Below are positions 7,307 to 17,767 of a DNA stretch of 64,000 nucleotides, piece by piece. The stretch is taken from NCBI GenBank assembly GCA_944323395.1, contig CALUSI010000005.1, forward strand, positions 52,421-116,420, written 5' to 3'. The notes below the pieces were generated by a model. It did no database searches. It saw only the letters and a list, made by a program, of their open reading frames with translations, and was not told the DNA's origin. Position numbers and translations under genes: made by a program. How positions within the stretch are numbered: position 1 is the first letter of the stretch; every line of letters starts with the position of its first letter. The DNA comes from Candidatus Gastranaerophilales bacterium. Its GTDB lineage: Bacteria; Cyanobacteriota; Vampirovibrionia; Gastranaerophilales; Gastranaerophilaceae.

Positions 7307-8001
7307 AAACTGGTTATCTCACTACATTTTTTATTAAAATCTTTATATAAATTTTCTATGCTATTTACAATACTTTCTAGTTTATTATAACGTTTCATTG
7401 TGTCTGCTTTATCTTCGTCTATTTTAAAATTATAATTAACAGAAATATTATATACATAAGGTTCTACAATATCCCCTTGTGAATTAGTTTCACCACTTAT
7501 TTTTTTAATTGTATATGTTGCAACACAATTGTATAAATCTTTTAAGTCCAAAGGAATAGACAATGTAAAACCTATATTTTTACTCCAATTAGAAAAAGTA
7601 CCATCACTAATTTCTTTATTAAATATAGCTAACCTTTTATTAGTTTTGCAACCAGCATTATAATTTATACCAATTGCGGATATTTCTTGCAATTTAAATT
7701 GAGCCAAAGTTAAAAGTAAATTTTTTAATCTTTCTTTAGCTTCTTCATAATCAGATGATGAAATATCTAATCTAGCATCCCCAACAGAATACATTATTTG
7801 TGAATTCTTATTTTTGTATATAGCTAATGGCATTGGGAAATTTTCCGGAAGCGGAATATTTGATTGTAATTTAACTTTTTCGAAGTCAGAATTATTTGAT
7901 TTAAATTTTTCAGATGACTCTAATTCTGTACTAAACAAATTAGCATCATTGAATATATAATTTGCTATAACAAAAGTAGCTTTTTCACTTATTTTTTCCA
8001 T
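7303..8001 (-). CDS. First gene of the islet operon, weakly TIGR04255-like
   Basis: The 232-residue protein is soluble. Its middle has a strand, then a YEEAKERLKNLLLTLAQF helix followed by EISAIGINYNAG. That resembles the Y.xW..F...L..Y......IGLRYIN core of the sporadic TIGR04255 proteins, and a C-terminal amphipathic helix sits where that family ends. The similarity is weak and from memory. Translation starts after GAGGATTAA. A likely promoter is the TATATAAT-rich stretch about 8020-8035 on this strand. As leader of the operon it could be the recognition component; that is inference. Confidence 0.6.
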   Translation of the reverse strand: MEKISEKATFVIANYIFNDANLFSTELESSEKFKSNNSDFEKVKLQSNIPLPENFPMPLAIYKNKNSQIMYSVGDARLDISSSDYEEAKERLKNLLLTLAQFKLQEISAIGINYNAGCKTNKRLAIFNKEISDGTFSNWSKNIGFTLSIPLDLKDLYNCVATYTIKKISGETNSQGDIVEPYVYNISVNYNFKIDEDKADTMKRYNKLESIVNSIENLYKDFNKKCSEITSL

Positions 8002-8695
8002 TTAATCCTCACAAAAATATTATATAACAACTAATTATAATATTTTATGATTTTTTTATAAAAACAACATGCGACATTCGTATGATAAATTTTAATACCC
8101 AATAATATAATTATACAAGATTATTAAAATTTTTCAAAAATATTGTATTTATAAATAATAAAATCTAACAAATTAAAATTTTTATTCTTTACAAAGCAAA
8201 AATGCAGATTAGGAAGTTAACCGGCATTTTGTGTAATGACAAAAGTAAAAATAAAACTTACTTATCCATCTTATTATCGACCTGTGTTTCTTTGCTTCTT
8301 ATAATATGAATGTATTTAAAATTATGCTTTTAGCAGCGTAAGTAGGATGCAATTTTTTGTACTAAAATTTGTTAAAATAAATAATTTATTCATAAGCGAA
8401 ATTATCTATACATTCTCATCTTCCAAATTACAACAATCAATGTCATTATAACCATGTTTGATAAACTTATGAAAAAATGAAAATATCCAATCTTTTGATA
8501 CAATGTTATAGCGTTTAAAATAATTCTAATGGATATAATCAATATTTTCTATTAAAATATCTCTTATATTATGTGTAACAACTGTTATGAAAACATTTAC
8601 AAGACCTTTATCAAAAGATCTAAGATAATTACTAATAATTCAATATTTCATATGTTATTGTGGAGCAAAAAATTTCACCCTAATCGCTAGTAAAA
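8002..8695. other. Islet non-coding stretch with a possible gene remnant
   Basis: These about 690 bases of extreme AT content hold no complete gene. On the minus strand 8406-8520 stays open for about 38 codons and has protein-like composition (YNIVSKDWIFSFFHKF, then IKHGYNDIDCCNLEDENV), but it has no usable start and is cut by stops, so it looks like the tail of a decayed gene. The operon promoter must lie near 8005-8060. I see nothing else that can be supported. Confidence 0.4.
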
Positions 8696-8939
8696 ATTAT
8701 TAACAATCACTATAGATAAAAAAATGCTAGGGAAAGAGATTAAAAAGAAAAAAAACATTAAAAATAACAAAAATATATACGTAAAATCTCTTTAAAAATA
8801 AGCATTTCATCTCAACAGTCCCAAAACAGTCCCTTTTTCGTAAAAAAAGACTGATTTTTCAAAAAATATAACAGGCAAAAACGCAATAAAAAAGAGCCTT
8901 AATGGCTCTTTTATTAATTTTGGAGGATAGGAGGCTCGA
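8696..8939. repeat. Long direct repeat, right copy, running into intact tRNA-Ala
   Basis: This is the partner of 5405-5649, offset by 3291 bases (3290 after an A-run indel). It contains AACAGTCCC at 8814 and 8825, the tRNA terminator hairpin at 8891-8911 and the 3' part of the functional tRNA-Ala gene. Recombination between the copies would delete 3.29 kb, including the three-gene operon, and restore a single TPR-gene-to-tRNA junction. Confidence 0.85.
8887..8914 (-). terminator. tRNA-Ala terminator
   Basis: AAAGAGCC (8891-8898) and GGCTCTTT (8904-8911) form the stem; on the minus strand the run TTTTTT follows. The identical hairpin in the left repeat copy is at 5601-5621. Confidence 0.8.
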
Positions 8940-8993
8940 ACTCCTGACCCCCTGCGTGCAAAGCAGGTGCTCTACCAACTGAGCTAATCCCCC
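8921..8993 (-). tRNA. tRNA-Ala (UGC)
   Basis: On the minus strand the 73 bases fold as a full cloverleaf. The acceptor GGGGGAT pairs with ATCCTCC (one G-U), the D arm is GCTC/GAGC, the anticodon stem CCTGC/GCAGG encloses TTTGCAC (anticodon TGC), and the T arm is AGGAG/CTCCT around TTCGAGC. The discriminator base is A and CCA is not encoded. A hairpin followed by T's (8891-8911) ends the transcript. Its 3' end is duplicated at 5631, marking this gene as an insertion target. Confidence 0.97.
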
Positions 8994-9080
8994 ATTTTGG
9001 GTATTTTCTTGAGCTTCCGATTTGCTTTTGGCTCTCTTCCGCCCCTGCACAAGATTATATTATCATGTCACAAAAAAAAA

Positions 9081-10865
9081 TCAACTACCTTTTTTTAAAT
9101 TTTTTATATATTTTTTTACTTTTTCTTTTTCTTCTGTATTATTTAGTTCTTTTACTAATGAATTTAAAATAGACACAGCTCTATTTATTTTTCCCTTACT
9201 CGCTACATAATCAGCATATTCAGTTATATATTTTATATTCGCAGGTGCAAGTCTCTTCATTATTGAAAAGTTTGATAAAGCATTTTCTTCATCATTATTA
9301 TTAATGCTACATTTTGCCATGTAATATCTATAATCTGCATTTGAAATATCAAATTCACAAGCTTCTTTATAATACACATAGGCATCTTTATAGTTTTCTA
9401 ACATATAATAACATTCAGCTATCTTTGCATAATATAATTCAGACTTCGGATTCATAGACACTGCAATTTTATAATTTTCGATTGCCTTATCATATTCCTT
9501 TTTCATAAGACATAATTCAGCCAATATACAATATATTTCCGGCATATTTTTATCCAGAATTAATGCCTTATTTATATTCTGTTGTGCATTTTCTATATCT
9601 TCTTTTCTAATATAGACTTTTGCTAAAAGAATATATGATTGAATATATTTTGGATTTTTACTATTTATTTCCTCACATATATCTATTGTTTTTTTGTAGT
9701 TTTCTATAATGTAGTTATAGTTAGCTAATTGATACTTATATTCTGTTGATTCATCATTTAATCTTATTGCTTTCAATATATTCTCAATAGCTTTTTCCCA
9801 CACATTCAATTTTGAATAATAAATTGCCTGAACATAATATGAAAAATCATCATTTTTCATATTTATTTCGTCTATAAGATTTCCAGCCAAAATTACTTCA
9901 TTCCTATTGATTAACAGCAAAGCTTTTAAAGACAATGCTTGACTATTTTCCGGTTTCAAAGAAAGAATATAATCAACCAATCTTTCTGCCAAATCCATTT
10001 TATTATTCATATAATACATATATGCCAAAGCATAATTATATACCGTATTTTCAGGCTCTATAACTATTGCTTTACAATAACTTTCTTCTGCCTCTTTGAA
10101 AAAGCCTTTTAACGAAAATACTATCGCCAATTTAAAGTAATACATTGCATTTTGCGGATTTATTTTTATTGCATATGAATAATATTTTATTGCAGAATCA
10201 ATATCATTTTTTATATATGCAATTTCTCCCAACAAATATAATACTTCATCTGATTCTGTTAATTTTAACAATTTCAAACAGAGATTCTCTGACTCATTAA
10301 TATGTCCTTCTTCATATAAGAATTTTGCAACATTAATACCGGAAAGAATATTTTTTTCATCTGTTTTAAAAGATTTTTTATAAAATTCTTCAGCAATATC
10401 TTTTCGCCCCATTTGAGAATACGCTGATGCAACATAATAAAAAATTATACTGTTATTTAATTTATTAGAACATTTATTATAATATAAAACTATTTTTTTA
10501 AAGTTATTATTTATAAATAACAGATGGAAAAGTTCAACAGAAACTTTTTCTAACTCATATTCTTTATCGTACAAATTCAAAAGTATTTCTTCAGAATGTT
10601 TATATTCTTTTATTGTTTTCAACAACATTGCATATTGTAATTGAACAGAAAAATTTTCAGGATTAAGCGAAATTATTTGTTCATAAAAACTTATAGCTCT
10701 ATCATATTGGCACAATTTTGAATACAGTATAGCCAGTTCGGCCATTATTTCTGCACTCTCATTATCTAATGCCAAAGCTTTATAAAAATAATCTATTGAT
10801 TTTTTATAATCGCCATTATTTTTATATTTAAAAGCTTTTTTTAAATATTCCGTTAAATCATTCAT
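9081..10865 (-). CDS. Large TPR-repeat protein, cytoplasmic
   Basis: The 594 residues form about 16 consecutive tetratricopeptide repeats from the N-terminus (AFKYKNNGDYKKSIDYFYKA) to a closing basic helix (EKVKKYIKNLKKGS). Most repeats end in the canonical L-N-P-E or equivalent turn (SLNPENFS, KINPQNAM, IEPENTVY, SMNPKSEL). There is no signal peptide, catalytic domain or membrane segment. It is a likely scaffold or assembly chaperone. It is transcribed away from uvrB, with which it shares a 135-base divergent promoter region. The large TPR protein at 53191 has a similar plan, so this lineage uses several such scaffolds. Confidence 0.85.
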   Translation of the reverse strand: MNDLTEYLKKAFKYKNNGDYKKSIDYFYKALALDNESAEIMAELAILYSKLCQYDRAISFYEQIISLNPENFSVQLQYAMLLKTIKEYKHSEEILLNLYDKEYELEKVSVELFHLLFINNNFKKIVLYYNKCSNKLNNSIIFYYVASAYSQMGRKDIAEEFYKKSFKTDEKNILSGINVAKFLYEEGHINESENLCLKLLKLTESDEVLYLLGEIAYIKNDIDSAIKYYSYAIKINPQNAMYYFKLAIVFSLKGFFKEAEESYCKAIVIEPENTVYNYALAYMYYMNNKMDLAERLVDYILSLKPENSQALSLKALLLINRNEVILAGNLIDEINMKNDDFSYYVQAIYYSKLNVWEKAIENILKAIRLNDESTEYKYQLANYNYIIENYKKTIDICEEINSKNPKYIQSYILLAKVYIRKEDIENAQQNINKALILDKNMPEIYCILAELCLMKKEYDKAIENYKIAVSMNPKSELYYAKIAECYYMLENYKDAYVYYKEACEFDISNADYRYYMAKCSINNNDEENALSNFSIMKRLAPANIKYITEYADYVASKGKINRAVSILNSLVKELNNTEEKEKVKKYIKNLKKGS

Positions 10866-11000
10866 AGTTACTATCTTATTATATTTTTAATAATTAAATT
10901 AGTAAAGATTAATTTTTAATCGTAAATCAATATAGAACAGGAAATAAACAAAAAAGAACTTAGTATACACAAATTTAATAATTTAATATAAAATATTTCT

Positions 11001-12986
11001 ATGAAAAAACGTTTTGAAATATGTTCAAAATACAAACCTTCAGGCGATCAACCAAAGGCTATTAAAGAGCTCACAGATGGAATTACTAAAGGGTTTGATG
11101 CACAAACATTACTTGGAATAACCGGTTCAGGGAAAACATTTACTATTGCAAATGTTATTGAAAAATTACAAAGACAAACACTTGTAATTGCACATAACAA
11201 AACGCTTGCAGCTCAGTTATATAATGAATTTAAGGAACTTTTTCCAAATAATGCGGTAGAATATTTTATCTCATATTATGATTATTACCAACCTGAAGCA
11301 TATATTCCAAGAAGTGATACATATATAGAAAAATCAGCAACAATCAATGATGAAATTGATAGATTAAGACACAATACAACAAGAAGCTTATATGAAAGAA
11401 ATGATGTAATTGTAGTTGCTTCAGTTAGTTGCATATACGGTTTAGGTCTGCCCGAACAATATTTTAAAGGTGCTCTTAAAATTGAAGTGGGAGATGAAAT
11501 TGACAGAAACGCATTTTTAAGAGAATTAGTAAAAATTCAATATACAAGAAATGATTTAGAATTAACTCGTTCCACTTTCAGACCAAGAGGTGACATCATT
11601 GAGATAATGCCTGCATATGAAAAAATGATAACAAGAATTTCACTTTTTGGTGATGAAGTTGAGAAAATTACAAGAATAAATCCCGTTTCAGGAGAAATTA
11701 TAGAAAATGTTGATACAACAGTGATTTTTCCCGCCGTTCACTATATTTCAGGCGAAGAAGACAAAGAAGAAACAATAAAAATGATTCGCCAAGAAATGAA
11801 AAGTCAGGTACAGCAATTTGAATTTGAAAATAAATTAATAGAAGCGCAAAGAATTTACCAAAGAACAAATTATGATATTGAAATGATAAAAGAAATGGGA
11901 TACTGTAGCGGAATCGAAAATTATTCAAGAATAATTGAAAGAAGACCGCCGGGAAGTGCGCCTGCTACGTTATTAGACTATTTCAATGATGATTTTTTAC
12001 TAGTAATTGATGAATCACATGTATCTATACCTCAATTAAAAGCTATGTATAATGGAGACCAGGCAAGAAAAACTGTTTTGGTTGATTATGGTTTTAGACT
12101 ACCAAGTGCAAAAGACAACAGACCTTTAAAAATTGAAGAATTTTGGTCAAAAGTAGGACAAAAAATATTTGTGTCAGCAACTCCTGGTGAATTCGAAAAA
12201 TCTATTTCTTCAAATTTAGTAGAACAAATTATTAGGCCAACAGGATTAGTAGATCCTGAAATTTTTGTAAGACCAACTCTTAATCAAGTTGATAACTTAA
12301 TAGGAGAAATAAAAAAAGTAACAGATAAGAAAGAAAGAGTTCTTGTTACGACACTTACAAAGAAAATGGCAGAAGACTTATGTGACTACCTGCAACAATT
12401 AGGCATAAAAGTTCGTTATCTTCATAGTGAAATTGTTTCAATGGAAAGAGTTGAAATACTAAGAGATTTAAGATTAGGACTATTTGACGTACTAATTGGT
12501 GTAAACCTATTAAGAGAAGGGCTTGATATTCCTGAAGTTTCATTAGTTGCAATTATGGATGCAGATAAAGAAGGTTTCTTACGCTCTGAGACAAGTTTAA
12601 TTCAAACTATTGGACGAGCTGCAAGAAATGTATGTTCAAAAGTCATTATGTACGCCGATAAGATTACAGAATCAATGGATAAAGCAATAAAAGAAACCGA
12701 AAGAAGACGTTCTATACAGCTGGAATATAATAAAATTAATAATATTACCCCTCAAACAATAAAAAAGCCTATAGAAAATAATCTTCTTCAATTAGTTGCA
12801 AGTTACAGAAATATAGAAGATATTGTTGCTGAAGAAATGGTAGAAAATAACATTTCAAAAAAAGATTTACCCAAGTTACTTGACAAGCTTGAAAAATCTA
12901 TGAAAAAAGCAGCCTCCATTCTTGATTTTGAAAGAGCTGCTGAAATCAGAAATCAAATAAAAAAGCTAAGAAATCTTTCTTTTTGA
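11001..12986 (+). CDS. uvrB: UvrABC system protein B
   Basis: The 661 residues are full length. UvrB is the helicase-fold damage-verification subunit of nucleotide-excision repair that loads UvrC. Visible are Walker A GITGSGKT at 39-46, the beta-hairpin region [12 protein letters not shown] at about 92-103, DESH at 337-340, helicase motif VI region QTIGRAARN near 535, and a C-terminal UVR domain ([14 protein letters not shown]...[15 protein letters not shown]) that contacts UvrC. It is monocistronic here; the last 21 bases overlap the convergent membrane-protein gene. Confidence 0.98.
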   Translation: MKKRFEICSKYKPSGDQPKAIKELTDGITKGFDAQTLLGITGSGKTFTIANVIEKLQRQTLVIAHNKTLAAQLYNEFKELFPNNAVEYFISYYDYYQPEAYIPRSDTYIEKSATINDEIDRLRHNTTRSLYERNDVIVVASVSCIYGLGLPEQYFKGALKIEVGDEIDRNAFLRELVKIQYTRNDLELTRSTFRPRGDIIEIMPAYEKMITRISLFGDEVEKITRINPVSGEIIENVDTTVIFPAVHYISGEEDKEETIKMIRQEMKSQVQQFEFENKLIEAQRIYQRTNYDIEMIKEMGYCSGIENYSRIIERRPPGSAPATLLDYFNDDFLLVIDESHVSIPQLKAMYNGDQARKTVLVDYGFRLPSAKDNRPLKIEEFWSKVGQKIFVSATPGEFEKSISSNLVEQIIRPTGLVDPEIFVRPTLNQVDNLIGEIKKVTDKKERVLVTTLTKKMAEDLCDYLQQLGIKVRYLHSEIVSMERVEILRDLRLGLFDVLIGVNLLREGLDIPEVSLVAIMDADKEGFLRSETSLIQTIGRAARNVCSKVIMYADKITESMDKAIKETERRRSIQLEYNKINNITPQTIKKPIENNLLQLVASYRNIEDIVAEEMVENNISKKDLPKLLDKLEKSMKKAASILDFERAAEIRNQIKKLRNLSF

Positions 12987-13697
12987 TTTGTTTTTTTTCA
13001 CTTTTTTAAGTTCAGGTATTGCATCATCATATAAATCAGAACAGAATATAAAAAATGAGAAGAAAGAAATTACTATCACAATACTTTTTAAAATTAACAA
13101 ACTAACATGATCACCAAGCATTTCAAGAAGTAAAGTATATATTACATATGTAGAAGCACCAATTATAAAAATAAACTGCAAGATATAAGAAAGAAATTGA
13201 ACAGTAAAATTACCGGAACCTTCATATATATTCTTAAAATTAAAAGAATCAAACAAATTAGCATTTACACTATATAAAACAACAGGTATAAAAATAAATG
13301 GTCCAAAAAATAGAGTTACGCAAATATATATTACAGCCATAACAAAAGGTTCAAGCACAATCTTGTTCTGTATAAAAGAAATAACTACTGAATATATTAA
13401 TATTCCAGGCAGAATTGCAATTGTAGAACATACTGATTTACTAATTATTTCAAATATATTAAATACACTAGGAAATAATGGTGTTTTATTATTTATATTT
13501 CTATGCATTGCAATTGAAGCACAACCCAACATTGCAACAAAAATAACCATATAAACCGGTGTCAATGCCGGATTTCCGTTTGGATAATTTAAATCATTAT
13601 CCATTACGAAAAATAATATACAAGCAAAAAATGAAATTTTTACAATCCACCATGAATCACTTGTAATACTACGTATTGAATTTATTAAAGACGCCAT
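12966..13697 (-). CDS. Polytopic membrane protein of unknown function
   Basis: The 243 residues contain about five or six hydrophobic segments (roughly 18-32, 47-65, 88-110, 120-145, 170-195 and 205-225) and a very basic tail ([13 protein letters not shown]). The layout resembles DUF4013-type proteins of Cyanobacteria and Firmicutes, without certainty. It sits 32 bases after ftsH in reading direction and may be cotranscribed with it. Its 3' end overlaps uvrB by 21 bases tail to tail. Confidence 0.7.
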   Translation of the reverse strand: MASLINSIRSITSDSWWIVKISFFACILFFVMDNDLNYPNGNPALTPVYMVIFVAMLGCASIAMHRNINNKTPLFPSVFNIFEIISKSVCSTIAILPGILIYSVVISFIQNKIVLEPFVMAVIYICVTLFFGPFIFIPVVLYSVNANLFDSFNFKNIYEGSGNFTVQFLSYILQFIFIIGASTYVIYTLLLEMLGDHVSLLILKSIVIVISFFSFFIFCSDLYDDAIPELKKVKKNKSKRKIS

Positions 13698-13729
13698 ATA
13701 AAATATCCTTTTAATTAAATAAATTCCAC

Positions 13730-15598
13730 TTACAGCTTATCATTAAACTCTTCGCCTTTGATTTTAATAATAATATCAGTTACATCTTTATCATCTAAGG
13801 TTTCTTTTTCCAGAAGTTCCTTAGCTATTGCATCAAGCAAATCTCTATTTTCTGTCAATAATTGCTTAGCAATTTCATAACGACCATCAATTATTTTCTT
13901 TACTTCCCTGTCTAAATCAGCCGCAAACTCCTCAGAGAAATCTCTTGTTGTACCAAAGTCACGCCCCATAAAAACATGTTCCTGAGATTTTCCATACGTC
14001 ATAGCACCCATTTTTTCTGACATACCCCACTGCGTAACCATCTTTTTAGCAACTTCTGTTACTTTTTGTAAATCACTTGAGGCACCTGTAGAAATTTTGT
14101 CAGAACCATATACCAGTTCTTCTGCAACTCTTCCACCAAGTGTCATAGTTATTTGATCTAATAATTTAGACTTACTCACATGTACCTTATTATCCTCTGG
14201 CTTTGTCCAAGTTATACCTAAAGCATAACCTCTTGGAATAATAGTAACTTTATGTAGTTCATCACAATCTTTCAATAATTTTGCCAAAAGGGCATGCCCT
14301 ACTTCGTGATATGAAGTTATTTCCTTATCTTCATCAGTCATAACCTTACTTTTCTTTTCGATACCGGCAATAACTCTATCTATGGCATCATCAATTTCAG
14401 CCATGTTTATTACTTTCTTATTTCTTCTTGCAGCAAGCAATGCAGCTTCATTTAACAGACTTTGCAAATCAGCTCCGGTAAACCCTGGTGTACGTTTTGC
14501 TAATACTTTCAAATCTACATCTTTATCTAATGGTTTTCCTTTTGCGTGAACACCTAAAATTTGTTCTCTTCCTTTAACATCAGGAAGACTTACCATAATT
14601 TGTCTGTCAAACCTTCCAGGTCTTAAAAGAGCATTGTCTAATATATCAGGTCTATTTGTTGCAGCTAAAATTATTATATTAGTATTGCCGTCAAAACCAT
14701 CCATTTCAACCAACAATTGGTTTAATGTCTGTTCTCTTTCATCATGGCCGCCGCCAAGACCTGCTCCACGCTGTCTTCCTACTGCATCTATTTCATCAAT
14801 AAACACAATACAAGGTTGATGTTTTTTAGCTTGTTCAAACAAATCTCTAACTCTTGAAGCACCAACACCAACAAACATTTCCACAAAGTCAGAACCGCTT
14901 ATTGAAAAGAACGGAACACCGGCTTCTCCTGCAACGGCCTTTGCCATTAAAGTTTTACCTGTACCAGGTGCACCAACCAAAAGCACTCCTTTTGGAATTT
15001 TAGCTCCTAATTTTAAATATTTTTCTCCGTTTTTCAAGAAATCTACAATTTCTTCAAGTTCTTGTCTCTCTTCATCAATTCCTGCTACATCTTTAAATGT
15101 AACTTTGACTTTGCTGTCAAGCATCATTTTTGCTTTACTTTTTCCGAATGATAATGCTTGAGAACCACCGGTCTGAATTATCTTTGCAAGTATTATAAAG
15201 AAAGCAATTATTAATAAAATAGGAAGTGCTGTTCCCATTAATCCCATAAATGGAGAAGATTCATTTGTTTTTTTAATTTCAACATTGACATTGTTGTCTT
15301 CAAACAGTGGATATAATGTATTATCTCCTGATGGGATATTTGCTTTATATCTCAAAGATGCCGTTACTTCATCTTTTCCGTTAATTTTTGTTTTTATCCC
15401 ATCTTCAACAGGTATTGCAGTAACTGTATCATTTTCAATTATAACTTCTTTTATTTCTGCATTTTTTACTTTATTTATAAATTCAGTATATGATAACACC
15501 TTCGTTGATGTTGTAGGTCCTGTAAACAACATTGATACCAAGGCAAGAACTAAAATACCTACTACCAGCCAAATACCCATTGATTGATTTTTATTCAT
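13730..15598 (-). CDS. ftsH: ATP-dependent zinc metalloprotease FtsH
   Basis: This 622-residue membrane-anchored AAA+ protease degrades misfolded membrane proteins and regulators. It has an N-terminal membrane helix at about 8-26, an extracytoplasmic domain, a second helix at about 117-140, Walker A GAPGTGKT at 209-216, Walker B FIDEID at 266-271, the second region of homology around ATNRPD..RPGRFDR at 313-332, and the zinc site HEVGH at 431-435. The C-terminus is helical. All catalytic residues are intact. Confidence 0.98.
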   Translation of the reverse strand: MNKNQSMGIWLVVGILVLALVSMLFTGPTTSTKVLSYTEFINKVKNAEIKEVIIENDTVTAIPVEDGIKTKINGKDEVTASLRYKANIPSGDNTLYPLFEDNNVNVEIKKTNESSPFMGLMGTALPILLIIAFFIILAKIIQTGGSQALSFGKSKAKMMLDSKVKVTFKDVAGIDEERQELEEIVDFLKNGEKYLKLGAKIPKGVLLVGAPGTGKTLMAKAVAGEAGVPFFSISGSDFVEMFVGVGASRVRDLFEQAKKHQPCIVFIDEIDAVGRQRGAGLGGGHDEREQTLNQLLVEMDGFDGNTNIIILAATNRPDILDNALLRPGRFDRQIMVSLPDVKGREQILGVHAKGKPLDKDVDLKVLAKRTPGFTGADLQSLLNEAALLAARRNKKVINMAEIDDAIDRVIAGIEKKSKVMTDEDKEITSYHEVGHALLAKLLKDCDELHKVTIIPRGYALGITWTKPEDNKVHVSKSKLLDQITMTLGGRVAEELVYGSDKISTGASSDLQKVTEVAKKMVTQWGMSEKMGAMTYGKSQEHVFMGRDFGTTRDFSEEFAADLDREVKKIIDGRYEIAKQLLTENRDLLDAIAKELLEKETLDDKDVTDIIIKIKGEEFNDKL

Positions 15599-15672
15599 TT
15601 TAAATCCCTTTTAATAACAACCTTTTACATAAATTATAGCATTAAAAAACCTTTTGAAAATAGAATTAAAAG

Positions 15673-17058
15673 CTATTTTACTCTACCATACATATCTTCA
15701 TATCGAATTATATCATCTTCTGAAATATAATCACCTTTTTGAACTTCCAATATTTTAAGAGGTTCTTTTGTATGATTTTGCAATGAATGCTTTGATTTTA
15801 TCGGAATATCAATACTTTGATGCTTATTAAGAACATGTTTTTGCTCGTCTAAAATTACGGTCGCCTTTCCTTCCAAAACCACCCAATGTTCACTTCTATA
15901 ATTATGTGATTGTAGTGACAATTTGTGCCCAGGAGATACAGTAATAATTTTGGTCAGCCATCCTGAACCTCCATTTAAACAAGTGTAAAAACCCCAAGGT
16001 CTAAAAACAGTTTTTCTTGAAAGAGTTGCCGGATCATTATTTTTCTTTAATTCTTTTACCAATTGATTAATATCAGCTGCTCTTGATTTATCACAAACTA
16101 ATACAGCATCTTCCGTTTCAACTACTATTGTATTTTTCATTCCTGAAACAGCAACTAACTCTTTTGATGAATATATAAAAGAATCTTTAACTTTATCAAC
16201 AATTACATTACCGTCTATAACATTTCCTTTTGAGTCTTTTTTCCTATCATTATATAAAGCCTGCCAAGAACCAAAATCCTGCCATTTTGTCTCAAGTTCT
16301 ATGCAAACAATATTCTCTGTTTTTTCCATTATTGCGTAATCAATGGAAAGTTCGGGAATATTCTCATAGAATTCGAACTTTATTTTATTATTTTCATCAA
16401 ACATTTCTTTAGAAAAACCTTTACATTCATTTGGTGCATATTTTTGATAAGCATCTAAAAATGTTGATATTTTAGCGAGGTATATGCCTGTATTCCAGTA
16501 ATATGTTCCCTCTTTCATAAAAGCTGAAATATCTTCTTTACAAGGCTTCTCTATAAATTTTTTCACTTTATTTCCGTCTGAAATAACATCTCCTAATTGA
16601 ATGTATCCAAAGCCTGATTCAGGATAAGAAGGTTTAACTCCAAAAGAGACTATAAATCCTTTTTTTGCAAGGTTTTTAGCTTTTTCTATTCCAGTCAAAA
16701 ACAATTCAATATTTTCAATCGAGAAATCAACAGGAAGAATAAGCACCATTTCGTCCTTTTGACCTTTTAAATAGGTTAAAGCTGATGCCACGGCAGGCGC
16801 TGTATTCTTGGACATTGGTTCAGAAATAATAAGTGGTTTAGAATATAATTCTTTAAGTTGTATTCTGGTATCATCAAATTGTCTTATATTGGTTATCGTT
16901 AATATATTTTTTTCAGAAGTAACTTTTGAGGCAATTTCAAAAACATTTTGAACTAACGTTCTACCTCCAAAAAGTTTTAATAAAGATTTTGGATATAAAT
17001 CTCTGGATACAGGCCATAATCTTTCACCTGAACCTCCCGCCAAAATTACACACTTCAT
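15673..17058 (-). CDS. manC: Mannose-1-phosphate guanylyltransferase / mannose-6-phosphate isomerase
   Basis: The 461-residue bifunctional enzyme makes GDP-mannose. The nucleotidyltransferase domain opens with LAGGSGERLWPVSRDLYPKS (7-26 region), and continues with LPVDF and FIEKP..YYWNTGIY. The C-terminal type II PMI cupin begins at about 350 (FRPWGFYTCLNGG) and keeps KIITVSPGHKLSLQSHNYRS..HWVVLEGKA and the closing IIRYEDMYGR. It is usually encoded with capsule or LPS genes; here it stands alone before ftsH and supplies GDP-mannose or GDP-fucose glycans. Confidence 0.95.
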   Translation of the reverse strand: MKCVILAGGSGERLWPVSRDLYPKSLLKLFGGRTLVQNVFEIASKVTSEKNILTITNIRQFDDTRIQLKELYSKPLIISEPMSKNTAPAVASALTYLKGQKDEMVLILPVDFSIENIELFLTGIEKAKNLAKKGFIVSFGVKPSYPESGFGYIQLGDVISDGNKVKKFIEKPCKEDISAFMKEGTYYWNTGIYLAKISTFLDAYQKYAPNECKGFSKEMFDENNKIKFEFYENIPELSIDYAIMEKTENIVCIELETKWQDFGSWQALYNDRKKDSKGNVIDGNVIVDKVKDSFIYSSKELVAVSGMKNTIVVETEDAVLVCDKSRAADINQLVKELKKNNDPATLSRKTVFRPWGFYTCLNGGSGWLTKIITVSPGHKLSLQSHNYRSEHWVVLEGKATVILDEQKHVLNKHQSIDIPIKSKHSLQNHTKEPLKILEVQKGDYISEDDIIRYEDMYGRVK

Positions 17059-17233
17059 TTAAAAACTCCAATTAACTAACATTTTTATAGTATCACAAAT
17101 TAAATATTTTTTTACTTTTATGCAAAATGAAAAGTTATGTAAAGATAAATTTATTTCTTAGACAAAATTTTTCAAAATAGATATAATATTTTTAGGCAAT
17201 GTCATGCTTTTAATTAAAGGGGATTTTTATTAA

Positions 17234-17767
17234 ATGGGAACATCTACGGTAGATATGATTGATGGTAAAGAATTTTCACCAAAAGAAATCAGAGAAATGT
17301 TAGGTATTGATAACTCTCAAATTCAAGAGTTATGTAAAATTGCATCAATAAAATTAAAGAAGAATGATAGAGGTCTTACTTATTTTACTCAGGATGATGC
17401 AAAGAAACTAAAAGATGTTTCTATGAATGATAAAATGAAATATGTTACACCTGCGCCTTCCAAAAATGTTGTGCACAAGGGGACAAATTCAATTTCAAGT
17501 GCTTCAATTATTCAGTTAGTTGAAACTTTAAGAAATATTGAAAAATCTATGACTGAAAGAATCACTTCTGTTCTTGATGAAAAACTTGATGGAATGGATG
17601 ATGTTGTTATGGAGCTCATCAGAGTAAAAACTGAAAATGAAACTATGCGTTTTAAAATAAATGAATTAAATAAAGAAAATTATAGACTTAAAAAAGAAAT
17701 TAATTCATTTAAGAAAGTTCCATTTGGTTTTTATGCAAAAACAACTCCGGAAACTAATTTATTTTAA
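17234..17767 (+). CDS. MerR-like HTH protein with coiled coil
   Basis: Residues 10-65 of this 177-residue protein look like a MerR-type winged helix (FSPKEIREMLGIDNSQIQEL, then GLTYFTQDDAKKL). A linker follows, then an amphipathic region and a coiled coil at about 120-160 (VKTENETMRFKINELNKENY). The plan suggests a dimeric DNA-binding or nucleoid-associated protein; I know no named homologue. A TATAAT at 17182-17187 and AAAGGGG before the ATG give it its own promoter. It converges on nagA with a 4-base overlap. Confidence 0.7.
   Translation: MGTSTVDMIDGKEFSPKEIREMLGIDNSQIQELCKIASIKLKKNDRGLTYFTQDDAKKLKDVSMNDKMKYVTPAPSKNVVHKGTNSISSASIIQLVETLRNIEKSMTERITSVLDEKLDGMDDVVMELIRVKTENETMRFKINELNKENYRLKKEINSFKKVPFGFYAKTTPETNLF

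Noticed and set aside
8859..9050. 63-codon minus-strand frame containing GGLAQLVEHLLCTQGVRSSS
   Set aside because: It is a translation through the tRNA-Ala gene and its terminator; such frames are a known artefact of tRNA sequence.
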